A stretch of 64,000 nt of DNA from Micropterus salmoides (Eukaryota; Chordata; Actinopteri; Centrarchiformes; Centrarchidae), in contig NW_024041039.1 in NCBI RefSeq assembly GCF_014851395.1, positions 5,325,277 through 5,389,276 of the forward strand, given 5' to 3'. Below the pieces are notes generated by a model, which searched no databases, was not told the origin of the DNA, and saw nothing but the letters and a program-made list of their open reading frames with translations. This document shows positions 23,801 through 34,351 of this stretch, one piece after another (positions within the stretch are counted from its first letter, which is position 1; each line of letters begins with the position of its first letter). The translations under genes were made by a program, and so were the position numbers.

Positions 23801-26800
23801 CTTTAGTAAAATACGTCGACATTCCTGTACAATAAAGTACAAAATGGTAAAGTACTGAAAGTATTTTAGGTAGCACTAAGGTACAAAGACTACTTTTACA
23901 CGAGTATTTCCATTTTATGCTACTTTCTACCACTACCCCTTCAAGGCAAATATTGCACTTGTTACTTTACTACATTTGTCTGACAGCTTTAGTTACCTTT
24001 CAGATACAGTTTTCATTCCCTTCCTGTGCAGTGAAAACAACGTATCTCCTGCTGTGATGAAATGAGAAAATCCTCTTCTTTCTTAAACTAAATAAACTAT
24101 TTAAACCCACTTGGATCAGCTGGAAAATGCATCATCACAAAGCTGAAAACAGGGCTGTTTGTTTGAGCCCATGAAAAGTTGACATTTTAGAGATGCGTGA
24201 TTCTCACAGGGCAGCAAAGCTACAAACTTATGATGATCTCATAGAATATGATGCATTGCTATAGATTAACCTACCCAACAGGATATAAAGGAGTTAAAAT
24301 GCAACACCCACATTAATGCAACAGTAATATTGATCCAGAAACATCAGATATAATAGTGAAACACAGACAGGAGACATTTTACTGTGATACTTTAATACAT
24401 CTTGATGTTATTACTGTTTATGAATAGAGGACTTTTGCTTGCAGTGGAGTATTTTCACAGTGTGGTATAAGTACTTTTACTGAAGCAAATGATTTAATAC
24501 TTCTTCCACCACTGCTGCTGAATGTGTATAAGGACTGATCTCAAATTGGAGCCTTGAAGCCTTTAAGTGAGGCCACATTTTCAACTTGTTTTTCGTGTGT
24601 GCGCACACAGTGACACTCCCAGGACAGAGTTCTTTCTGACCAACTACACTCAGCCTAAAGAGCTGCTGTTTGCCATCAAGGAGCTGGCCTACCTGGGAGG
24701 AAACACCAACACAGGTAATACAGACACACACAAATGCATGTTTGTACTTTATACACTCGGTCACATTGCTGAGCCCATAACCTTAACCTAGAGTGGAATG
24801 ATTTAGAAAAAAAAAGTCTAATTGCAATTTTCTTGACTGATATTGCAATTGCGACATGATTGGCGTACATAATTATTCTCATTTTCATTGATTCATTCAT
24901 GTTAAACCCAAAAGCAGATGGAAAAGCAAATCATCATCATACACAATTTCCAGGTCTGACATTTGTCATCAACGAGGACACATATAATCCTGCTTTGATC
25001 ATATTTTCATCCTGTTCAATTAAAATCTGAGGTGCTGCCCACTTTCAGGTATGATGAGATGTTACTTGAATGATGTAGAAACTTAATTTAACATAATATA
25101 TGTAGAAATATATGTATGCATTTCGTCAATATAGAAAAAGATTCCTACAGAGATTTCTAGGATGTCAAAGTCAAAATCACACATTTAGATTTATATCTCG
25201 AGCATTTCAGAAAAGGCAAGCATCCACATCCGTTATATAACCACACCTAATAATTTTAACCAAGATTACACAACTACATCTCCCATGAGGCTTTGGCAGC
25301 TCCTCTGTTGCTAAAATAATGTCAGAAGTACATTAAAATATCTAACTGGTTTCTTTTGTTATTGTTGGCCTCGTGCAGGTAAGGCCATCATGCACGTGGC
25401 GGAGACCTTCTTCACCCAGGAGAACGGGGGGAGGCGGGGTCACCCCCGGGTGATGGTGGTGCTGATTGACGGCTGGCCGTCTGACGACCTGGAGCAGGCG
25501 GCCATGTTGGCCAGAGAGTCTGGCATCAATGTCTTCCTGGTGTCTGTGGCCAAACCGGCACCTGAGGAGCTCACCATGGTGCGAGACAAGGATTTTGTGA
25601 AGAAGGTGCACACTTTTATTTATAATTTCAATTTATAAAATGAACTTCAGCTAAATGTTTTTTGGAGATACAACATGTCCATAACAACAGGCCGTGTTCT
25701 CCTCTTCCTGCAGGCGGTGTGTAAAGATAACGGATTCTTCAGTTATTTGATCCCCAGCTGGTTCAGCACCACCAAACATGTTAAACCTCTCACGCAGAGA
25801 CTCTGCTCGCTGGATGGCCTGCTCTGCAGTAAGACACAACTTCACTTCAATCTGTCTCTTTATTAGTCCAGAGACGGCAAAACATGGATCGCAACAAAAA
25901 TAAAGGAAGACTTCAAAATTTGCTTTCTTGGCATTAGAAGAGATCAGTACAATTCCCATGTCTGTTCCCTTGGTATGAATCTGCAGACAGTTAGCTTAGC
26001 TTAGCTTAGCATTAAGACTAGAAACAGGTGCACAAAGGTACCAAAATCTAAAGATCACTAATTAACAATAATAATGTTTTATATTGTTTCTTTAATCTGT
26101 ACACAAATTGTGAAGTTGAGGTTATACAGAGAGTTTTGTTGCGTATTATTTAGGATAATTAGGATTTTGGGTCCGAGCCAAGGCTGGTCAGGACAGATTA
26201 TCTGCCCACATATCCTGTATTTTGAGGGGTTTACAGACATAATCCTAAAGTCGCGGACTGGATCAGAGGCTCTCAGATTTTAAATTGTAAATATAGATAT
26301 TTGCACGCAGTGGTAATGTGAGGATAAAGTACAGGTCATGAGATATCATGTGCCAGATGCACAGACCTGAAGCTGTACTAAAAAAATGCATTGAGTTGAG
26401 TAACACTTTGTAGGATTACGAATGAAAATTGAATTGTACTTAGTAACAAAAACACCTGTGTAACTTTGAAAAATCACTTTCATCACTTCATAAATGTTAT
26501 AGTCCAAAGTCCTGCTAGAGGCTGCGGCGTTCATTACAGCTGTGATAGGAACAAATATCTTCCCAGTAGTGGAGCTAAAAATAGTCAAGCATTCGAGAAA
26601 GTTTAGTTTTTTCTTGTGTTCAAGTGAAATGTTATCTCAGAAAATGTGCATGTGTACAATAAATGTGTTTTTTTTTAAGGTAAAACCTGCTACAACTCTG
26701 TGAACATCGGCTTCCTCATCGACGGCTCATCCAGCGTCGGAGATGGAAACTTCCAGCTGGTCCTGGACTTCGTGGCTGGAATCGCCAGAAGTTTCGACGT

Positions 26801-28190
26801 CTCAGACGTGGGCTCTCGCATCGGTCAGCTTCACAGGATGAAAATGATTTCATTAATAGATGAACTGATTAATTGGCGAGCTGATTGGTTGACCGTGTGT
26901 TGGATGTCCAGGTGCGGTGCAGTTCACCTATGATCAGCAGCTGGAGTTCGGCCTGTTTGACCACTCTAACAAAGACGATGCCGTCAAAGCTCTGAAGAGG
27001 ATCCCCTACATGAGCGGAGGAACGGCCACTGGAGCAGCCATCACTTACACCACCCAGAACCTGTTCAGGTAACACCACACCTGAGTGTTGCAGTCTGTTT
27101 CTACAAGAAAACACCCAACCAGCTTTTTAATGATTAAAGGCTGGTGATTTCTGTATTCTAAAATTTATCCCACAAACACCATCCTGCTGCCCGAAATGCT
27201 CACTAGAGTACCAAATGTGGATTCATCCGCTGCTGAAAATAGACCCTCTTTGCTAAAAGCTAAAGCGAGCAGCTGTTTAAGAAAATAACTGAGCCTTTCT
27301 ATTTGAAAACGAAACTATATATTTGTGAGGTGTATTTAAAGTCCTCCGTAGGAGCCACAGACAGGAAGTCCAACAGTATTGAGAGACGGACTGATACATG
27401 GCTGTGTCCAGTGTTTTACCCAAATCAGCAATTTGTGACCAGTTATTGAAATAGTAATTTTCCTTCCACTGATTGATCTGAACTAGATGATTTAGGAAGG
27501 GCGGCACGGTGGTGTAGTGGTTAGCGCTGTCGCCCCACAGCAAGAAGGTACTGGGTTCAAACCTTGGTCGTCCCAGGTCAAGAGTTTGCGGGTTCTCTCC
27601 GGGTGCTCCGGCTTCTCCCGCTGTCCAAAGACATGCAGGATGGATATACCTTAGGATGTAAAATGATTTAGTAATATAACAAAAAGTCACTCATCATCAA
27701 TAAGAGGTGGCAGAAACAACCACTCACATTCACACCTAAGGGCAGTTTATGGGTTTGTCTCAGCCAGATTCATTGTGTCTGGAGGAGGAAAATGGTTTTA
27801 AATTAAAGATTTGTTTTTTCTCCACCAGGCGAACAGGACCAGGTCGCAACTTTCTCATCGTGGTGACAGACGGCCAATCATATGACGACGTCAGAGGCCC
27901 GGCGCTGGCTGCACAGAAACAAGGTGTGTTAGAATAAAATTTTAAAAACAGCGGGTTGTGTACACTGATTCCTGAAATCTTCAGCTCCTCCCCTTTCTCC
28001 CATCCACCAATCACTAGGCATCACCATGTATTCGGTGGGCGTAGCCTGGGCGCCCCTGGATGACCTCAAAGCGATGTCATCAGAGGCAAAGGACAGCCAC
28101 ACCTTCTTCACCAGAGAGTTCACCGGCCTAGCGGAGTTCATCCCTGCGCTGGTCCGAGGCATCTGTCGAGACTTCACAGAGAACAACTAA
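14869..28190 (+). CDS. coch: cochlin (14 coding exons, complete)
   Basis: Cochlin is a secreted extracellular-matrix protein of the inner ear and immune tissue. Exons: 14869-14902, 15035-15079, 19042-19198, 20248-20381, 21813-21884, 23091-23147, 23395-23542, 24611-24714, 25379-25605, 25714-25828, 26680-26823, 26912-27068, 27829-27923, 28018-28190. Phases agree at every junction and give 553 residues, close to the usual 550. The protein has a signal peptide (MSQLSVLVPLTGLFVLISS), an LCCL domain (about 27-123; CVTRGADLVEDGV, SVCGAAVHR, GIQSQDLSRW), a T/P- and K-rich linker (about 124-166), vWFA1 (about 167-364) and vWFA2 (about 365-553). vWFA1 has IDSSNN, an incomplete MIDAS as is usual for cochlin vWFA1. 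vWFA2 has the full DGSSS plus SGGTATG and VTDGQSYDD. It ends CRDFTENN. The start is the first ATG in exon 2 and opens the signal peptide. Transcribed toward strn3. Confidence 0.95.
15630..15649. repeat. (TTC)n microsatellite in coch intron 2
   Basis: Six to seven perfect TTC units followed by an imperfect GTCTTC. Confidence 0.85.
16718..16990. repeat. possible dispersed element in coch intron 2
   Basis: TTTGGCAGACACTTTCATCC and AAGCGACTTACATTTGAGG near its left end are words I associate with a very common teleost interspersed repeat. The remainder is A-rich without coding potential. Ends are not defined. Confidence 0.45.
20829..20868. repeat. perfect 18-bp hairpin in coch intron 4
   Basis: AACAGCCCTGACACATAA (20829-20846), a 4-base loop GGTT, and its exact reverse complement (20851-20868). 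The stem is too short for an ordinary pre-miRNA. It lies 43 bp left of the TTAA-flanked element that follows. Confidence 0.9.
20916..21429. mobile_element. TTAA-flanked MITE (piggyBac-like)
   Basis: Terminal inverted repeats of 22 bp match at 21 positions: left AGGATAATTTTGGTATTTTT... (20916-20937) and right at 21408-21429 (AGGATAATTCTGG... on the other strand). TTAA lies at both outer edges (20912-20915 and 21430-21433), the target duplication of piggyBac-type transposons. The 514 bp have no transposase frame. A decayed relative lies at about 29400-29775. Confidence 0.85.
22045..22330. repeat. possible Tc1/mariner-type transposon remnant in coch intron 5
   Basis: The segment runs from ATAAATGCAACACTTTTG through CAAATATTGTTCACAAATCC and CAGGTGTGGCATATCAAGAT to GGCCACTCCAAAATGTGCAG. 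It resembles a widely dispersed vertebrate DNA-transposon sequence known to me only by pattern. A local duplication AGGTGTGCCTT/AGGTGTGCCTT is present. No transposase frame is intact. Confidence 0.45.
23547..23566. repeat. (CA)n microsatellite just after a coch donor site
   Basis: GTCAGACACACACACACACA: the CA run begins about 5 bases into the intron following exon 23395-23542. It is short (about 8 units), but its position matches that of the long CA runs in strn3. Confidence 0.7.
23785..24515. repeat. possible dispersed repeat in coch intron 7
   Basis: Words such as ACAATAAAGTACAAAATGG, TTTTATGCTACTTTCTACCA, ATTTGTCTGACAGCTTTAG and, at the right end, TTTAATACTTCTTCCACCAC resemble a very common teleost interspersed sequence rich in TACTTT. 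A similar ending occurs near 32940-33060. No protein coding. Confidence 0.5.
27501..27645 (+). mobile_element. tRNA-derived SINE-like element, second copy (truncated)
   Basis: GCGGCACGGTGGTGTAGTGG TTAGCGCTGTCGCC corresponds to box A, and GGTTCAAACCT (27554-27564) to box B. It ends with GTCCAAAGACATGCAGG. It lacks the GGCGACCTGTCCAGG half present in the copy at 2492-2790, so it is 3'-truncated. It lies in the coch intron before exon 27829-27923. Confidence 0.75.
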
Positions 28191-28398
28191 GAAAACACAC
28201 ACACGTGTACTTCTATACTTGTGACGACAACATTAACCCAAACTTTCAACAGCCTGAAGATGTGACTGACTAAATATTCACTTTAGAAAATGTCCTCACT
28301 TTGAAGGTAGAGACGTTTCTTCTTCCTGTAACAGCCATTTGAAGAAAAGTAAACCAAACAAAATATCCCTGCCAGCACAAAGATGGAAGTACAGTAGC

Positions 28399-28438
28399 AC
28401 ACACACACACAAACACACACTGTATATATATATATTCT
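28399..28438. repeat. (CA)n/(TA)n microsatellite in coch 3' UTR
   Basis: An interrupted CA run is followed by TATATATATATA. Confidence 0.8.
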
Positions 28439-28528
28439 GTTCACATATACCAACCAATACTGATACATACACATGAACACATGTATATAAAAGACACAAC
28501 ATCATCAGTCATACACATATATACACCA

Positions 28529-28534
28529 AATAAA
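28529..28534 (+). terminator. coch polyadenylation signal candidate
   Basis: AATAAA lies 339 bp after the stop codon and is followed directly by TGTTTTTCT, a U-rich downstream element. Other AATAAA-like words (around 28846) are alternatives. Confidence 0.5.
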
Positions 28535-29346
28535 TGTTTTTCTATTAAATGAAGGAGATGTTGGAAAATCACCAAACCACCAATTCATTTTTCACTAAAC
28601 AATCCACTGACAGTATGTTTGGTTCTGTAATCAGATTTTTTACATAAAGAATAATCTAGTAATCCTAAAGTACAACACAAAAACTAGCATTGTGAACAAC
28701 TACTGTCATATTAGCAAGCAAAATTGGTATTGTGAATTTTAACCCAGCTAACTTTAAAAGGAACCGTAATCAGATGCTCGCTGTGTACTGCAGGGTTCAA
28801 TCAAAGCAGAGGAAGCTAATTTCTATAAAATAGATGCTAACTATGAAATAAACCAATAATAAACTACAGATTAAAGAAAAAAAAAAAGGTATTCTTGTAA
28901 TTACAACTTCTGTGTCTCATTATTACAAAATATACATATTGCAAGAGTTTTATTGTATCAGATCCATATCTCATAATTAAAACTAGCTAAAATGTGTATC
29001 AGATCTCATCACTATGAGATTTTCTTATTATCTTTTAATTGAGGTCTGAAGAAAAACGAATAATTAGAAATTATTAGATAAAGATTTTGTATTACAAGAT
29101 ACTAAGTTATAACCAAGAAAACATTAACTTTTTTAAGTTAATGTTACATTCTTCTGTATTTATTCCAGAGTAATCTGAATTTACGCTTCATCTCTGAAAA
29201 TTACTCAACTAAACAAAAAACCCTGAATTCTTGAATCTAAGAATTCATTCTTATGATCCAGGTGACTTTCAAACATTTCATAGGTCGGTCCACACAGGAT
29301 GTTAAACCAAGCAGCTCTCATGACTTATGTGACTGTTGATCAAAGA

Positions 29347-29401
29347 TGGGAAAACTTTTCTGTGATAAAATATTCTACACTCAAGGTGATTTAAAGGGTT
29401 A
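29347..29401. repeat. direct repeat, copy 1 (partner 31958-32011)
   Basis: Thirty-one identical bases beginning TGGGAAAACTTTTCTGTGAT are followed by a diverged ACACTCAAGGTGATTTAAAGGGT. The same order appears at 31958-32011 (AAACTCAATGCGACTTAAAGGGT). This is a dispersed repeat or an old local duplication. Confidence 0.8.
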
Positions 29402-29776
29402 AAAAGGTTAAAAACACCAAAGTCACAGAAACAAACCTAACCAATAGAGGCAACGGGAGACCAGCAACTCCGTGTTCTGCCAGGTAAAATTACTGTTTTT
29501 GTCAAAGAAGTCTGGTGGCTTTGACGAGAGTGACTATTTCTGGTTAAACAAAAAAGATATTACTCTTTAAAATAAATAAATAAAGGTCCATCTCTGTAGG
29601 GATCCTTTGCGCAATGTTGCCAGACACTTGTAATAACAATCTGAGCACTTTAGTGGATGCAATTGCCCACAATGATTGTGTTGCAACCCCAAAATTCCAA
29701 AAAATGTCCATGTTAGTCATATAGACACAAACACATGGAAAAATAGGGTGCAAATTGAAAAATACCGAATTTAGCA
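29370..29776. mobile_element. decayed relative of the 20916-21429 MITE
   Basis: Shared blocks in the same order include GGGATCCTTT, ATGTTG(T/C)CAGACAC, CAATCTGAGC/CAGTCTGAGC, GCAATTGCCC, AAAATAGGG/ACAATAGGG and, at the right end, AAAAATACC(A)GAATT. The left end is not clear. It probably starts at or near TTTAAAGGGTTA (29390-29401). Confidence 0.65.
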
Positions 29777-32423
29777 CAGAGCACTTTGGTCACATGATTA
29801 CAGGTGGCCGTACTGTAGCCTATAAGCAGGGAGATGAATATCTGTAGGATGCTGGTAAAAGCTTTCAGACACCTTGAGTTTAGAATATAATAACAGAAAG
29901 CTTAAAGTACTTGTTATCAACAAGACAAGAAAATTCTGCAAAACAAAATAAACACTGACATTAGTTAAATCTTGACTTTCTGTTTGTATTTCAGATTTCT
30001 ATCATAAATTACAGGATCAAATGACATGCTAACAGAAATATATTCCAAGATGTTCTAAGTTTTAAGCTCCATCCTTGTTTATGTTGTGATTAGCAGTTTA
30101 CAACATTGTACATGTATTACAACAATGTATTAATGTCCAAAATCAAAGTTAAACTGCATTAAATCCTCATTTAAATTAGATATGGTTTGACAAAAGAATC
30201 TGGTGAAGTTCAATTACAGAAAGAACCAAGGTTTCCAAGGAGAAGCTAAATCAACGTGAACAATTTAATTTAAATGAGCTGCTTGGAATTAATGCAGTTG
30301 TAACTTGATGTTGGATAGAGATGTGTGGATATACTTCACATGTTGCCTGTTTAACAACATTGCATTCTTTGACATTCAAACATCGTTAAAATATCAACCA
30401 TTGTTGGGGGGGCCTTGGTGGCCTAATTCATTACAGCACATACCAGTTCGATTTGTTCTGTTTGTTGAGGGTCCTCCTGTCTCTCCACACTGCGTCTGTC
30501 AGACAAAGACAAAATTACCCCCCCCCCCTCCAGGACACATGTGAGATTACACAGATTCTAGTCTTTAAATGTGTTTTCGTTAAATTACCATGTTTTTATT
30601 AGTTTCAAGTCTCTGGCAGGTTCCGTTTGTAAAAAAGGAACGGAAACCAATGTCTGTCTGGAATCTTAAAAACTGATGGATGATTTGAAAAAAATGAACA
30701 GTGGTGATGAACAGAATGCTGGATCTAAAATTATCTGTATGCCTCTTTGCCTTTGGGAAACCTGGTTCTGTTTTTATTTTATTTTTTGGTCTCCTCCTAT
30801 TAGATTGGGATGATTCTGTTCCTTTTTTTTTTGTATTTATTACCTGTTTTCCTTGTCTTTCAATAAAGAATAGTTATTTTTACAGCATGCCCACTGTCTT
30901 GTGTTCATGGTAACAGAAGCTGCTGAAAGCATCAGAAAGACATGTAGCGACATCTGGTGTCCAAACTGCAGATTACAGGAAACAAACAGCATCAGACCAC
31001 AAAACTCAATCTACTTATGTGAAGCAATGGATAACTGGCTTGTTTAATTATACATACAAATGCAAGCATGAATGCACGTTGGCATGTCACCATTTGCTAT
31101 TACTGCACTGTAAAAAGTGTACAGTTACAGTAATCCCTTCTATACTAGCTGCTGAAACACTACAAAGATTGGTACATAGGCTAAACTTTATGTGTAAAGT
31201 ATGGAGGTGGGACAGACCTAAAAGGATTCACCAGAATTGTATTCCTGTAAATGTTGGGAAATAAAAACAGTAGCGCTTCCTTTTAAAGATAATTCATTTC
31301 CAAATACTTTTCTACAAAGTGTACTGAAAATATTTATGTAATCTGGTGCCAATTACAGGAAAATACAGATCTGACAGTGTGAATTTGTTAAAGGTTTAGT
31401 TTATAAGCAGTAGCTGAACATTTTAATTGAGTCACTTCACTGTTAGTTATATTTGTACTAGTAGGCTACATCTTTGTTATGTTTGGTGTGAAAGGTTGCC
31501 TAATTCCAGTGATATCAAAATATATTATTATGGCTAAATCTGTAATATAGGCTAAATTATTTACATACACAGACTGCAACCTAACCAGTGGGGGTCGGTT
31601 CCTTTACTTAAGAGGAGCATTACCTTTATAATAAAAAGTATACTGAATTACAGCTAAAGCTCTGCAGTCTAAATGTTAGTTAATACAACACTGTTATCAG
31701 AAAAATCTACTTTCTATACTATAAAAGCAAAAGAAGGCTTTTCATGATTCAGAAAAATCTTAAATTATATTGTTGGATTATTATCACTGACGCATGATTG
31801 TGCAAGCAAGCAAAGTTTACAGACGTATGTTATAATCTTAAAATGCTTAATGTGTCCATTAATCAAAGGTGGAGGTTTCACCAACAAAGTTTTCTTCTCA
31901 TGGGACACTTTGGGAAGTTCGGGTTTTAAACTGAGTCAGGGGAGAGTTGTTGAAAGGTGGGAAAACTTTTCTGTGATAAAATATTCTAAACTCAATGCGA
32001 CTTAAAGGGTAAATTCGGTCATTTGCAAGCTGGACTGCAATTCATAATTTATTTATATCGTAAATTTTATGCATATATTCACAACTAACTAACTTGTTTG
32101 ATGAATGTAGTTGAGTAAAAAGTATAAAATTTCCCTCTGAAAGCCACTGTGCAGAAGTAGAATAAAAAATATAATAATTACTTTTATATAACTGTTTATT
32201 GACTGATACTTAGCAGAAGGGAGTTACAAACTCAGTTTCACTTCAAAACCTGTTGTAATGTGACAAAATAAACACCTACATTGAAAGTAGCACAGGAAGT
32301 ATTCAAATACAAGTAGTAAAAGTACCATTGAAAGTGTGTAACTTAATAATTTTGGCCCTTATGGTTGTCCACAGGCTCTATTTTTGTTAAAATAAAAAAC
32401 AACAACAACAACAACAAAGTGTT

Positions 32424-32577
32424 GTCACGTGACCTCTAGTCGACCAACATGGCGTCTCTGGAGACGCTGTTGCCATGAAGACGGAACCCAAACAGACGAG
32501 CAGCACGCAGCTTCACAAAACACGGGACACATTATATATTATTATTATTATATTATTTCGCTCACAGGTAAGTTAGA
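32424..32577 (+). promoter_or_regulatory. ccdc65: ccdc65 promoter and non-coding exon 1 with X-box-like site
   Basis: GTCACGTGAC (32424-32433) is a palindromic E-box. GTTGCCATGAAGAC (32469-32482) has a perfect left half of the RFX X-box consensus (GTTRCCAT) and the terminal AC of the right half. RFX factors drive motile-cilium genes. The segment ends in CTCACAG|GTAAGT, an ideal donor at 32577/32578, and the next plausible exon carries the ccdc65 start. If transcription began upstream of 32449, a 9-codon upstream frame (ATG GCG TCT...TGA, 32449-32478) would be included. Start site unknown. Confidence 0.6.
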
Positions 32578-34079
32578 AACATTCACACAGTCACGCCGGA
32601 GTAACTTTAAATGTCTAATGTTTAAAGGTGTAACATACCAACTGTTAGTTAATGATTTCAATAAGGGCGAGATCACTTTAGTATCACTTAGGCCTACTTT
32701 ATTTTTTTTCTTCTCTCCATTAAATTTATACGACAGCTTTAGTTATTATGTCACTTTGCAGATTCATATTATTCAGCACATCGACGAATAAATCCTGGTG
32801 TTTTATCACTGATTAACAGAAGTATATTAAATAAACAGAATCCACCTTAAGCAGCTGCAGCATTAAAGTGATGAACACATGAATGCATCGATAGCTCTAA
32901 TTATAATCCTACTGTGTTACTGAGCTTAATACCTTGACTTTTGCTAATACTTGTACACTTTTTGTACTTCAGCAAAATGTTAAATGCAGGACTTTTACTT
33001 GATAACTTGCAAATAGCTTTTAAACTATACTCTGAAAGTGATTAATGCTTCCACCACTGTTCCAAACCCCCACAAGTCTAAGGCAGTTAGCACATTTCTC
33101 ATCATTTTATGTACTAATTATCATTTAATCAGAAAAACACGAGTTAGTAGAAAGGGAGCTTCAGCATCCCTTTGCTTTATACTCTTCTTTAACTTGTAGT
33201 AATCTTCCAGCTTCATGAAACTGACTTTAAAATCACTATTTAAACACTGTTATAATGTCCTGAATTCAGTCATCAAGTCGTCCTAAATTGAATTAGTTTA
33301 GATCGTAATTGCAACATAATTATTTTATTTCTCTTCATTTTTTCCCCATTGTTTAACTGGGAGGAATTGCTTATTTTAGGAATGATAATACTAACATTAT
33401 TTCATTAGGTTACTAAAGTTCTGTCCTAATCCTGTATTACTACATGTGTGTTTTTGTAGCTATATGTAGATTCCTTGTTGTGTTATTTTCATCTGTGCCA
33501 TTTGAATGAAGCACCTTTTCATTCAAATAAATCAACATAGCAGTACAGTTGCCCAGAACAACAATGTAGTGCTGAAAGTCAATCATCATACATTTTATAA
33601 TCAGTCCTTTTAAAACAAAATGCCAAAAAAACAAAAATATATTCTAGTTTCAGCTTTTCCAATGTGAAGATTTGTTCTGTAAGCTTAGCATATTTGTGTC
33701 ATTTGGAGAAATTGGAAATAATTGGTAATTTAAATAATCATTAGTTGCAGCCAGCCCTATAATTGTATTCATTAGAAGTAGTTTTATTTCACCAACATAT
33801 TTTAGTTTAGTATTTATATCTCGTCTTGTTTGTGTATATCAGCACATGTATATCCATCTATCTATTTTCAGCAGGTATTTTGAGTCCAAAAGTACCAGAT
33901 GTAATGTCTTCCACTATACCAAACCTGATTTATTGACCTTTACACTCACCTGCTTTGTTCTAGATAAACCCTACTTCCTTTAGACTGGCTTGCAGAGGGG
34001 ACCCAAACCAAATGTGGTACTTGTGTATGGACCCCTGTAGAAAAAGAAAGTCATGTTTACACTTATTACAGCACAAAAA

Positions 34080-34283
34080 TCAATTATAACACTCACGTTC
34101 AGCCCTCACCCCATCCTCACAACATTTTTGTATACTTTTGTATACATTTTTTGATCTCCTTACTTTCTATATATTTACATTTCTATTTATTTTCATGTGT
34201 ACTATAAGCACCGATTTATACTAAGGCAAATTCCTCGTATGTGAAAAAATGGACCTTTTCAATAAAACCGATTCTGATTCCAT
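34080..34283. repeat. possible LINE-type 3' tail upstream of ccdc65 exon 2
   Basis: GGCAAATTCCTCGTATGTG and TTTTCAATAAAACCGATTCTGATTC at the right end resemble a frequent teleost non-LTR 3' tail with its own AATAAA. It abuts the candidate acceptor (CCATTGTAG, about 34290) of the exon with the start codon. Confidence 0.45.
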
Positions 34284-34351
34284 TGTAGAGCTTTACTGTC
34301 AGATAATAAACAAAGCAGTGGCCAGCAGAGTGAGGAGGAGGAGGAGGGACC

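Larger units (their letters stand above)
28540..32420. other. coch-ccdc65 intergenic region
   Basis: AT-rich sequence with no supported gene. It contains the decayed TTAA-type element (29370-29775), two copies of a 31-bp identical block (29347 and 31958), a C9 run near 30519, and a putative later polyadenylation word near 28846. The many short open frames have no family resemblance. Confidence 0.55.

Noticed and set aside
27129..27350. TTAAAGGCTGGTGATTTCTG as another TTAA-type left end
   Set aside because: No partner inverted end followed by TTAA could be located before the SINE.
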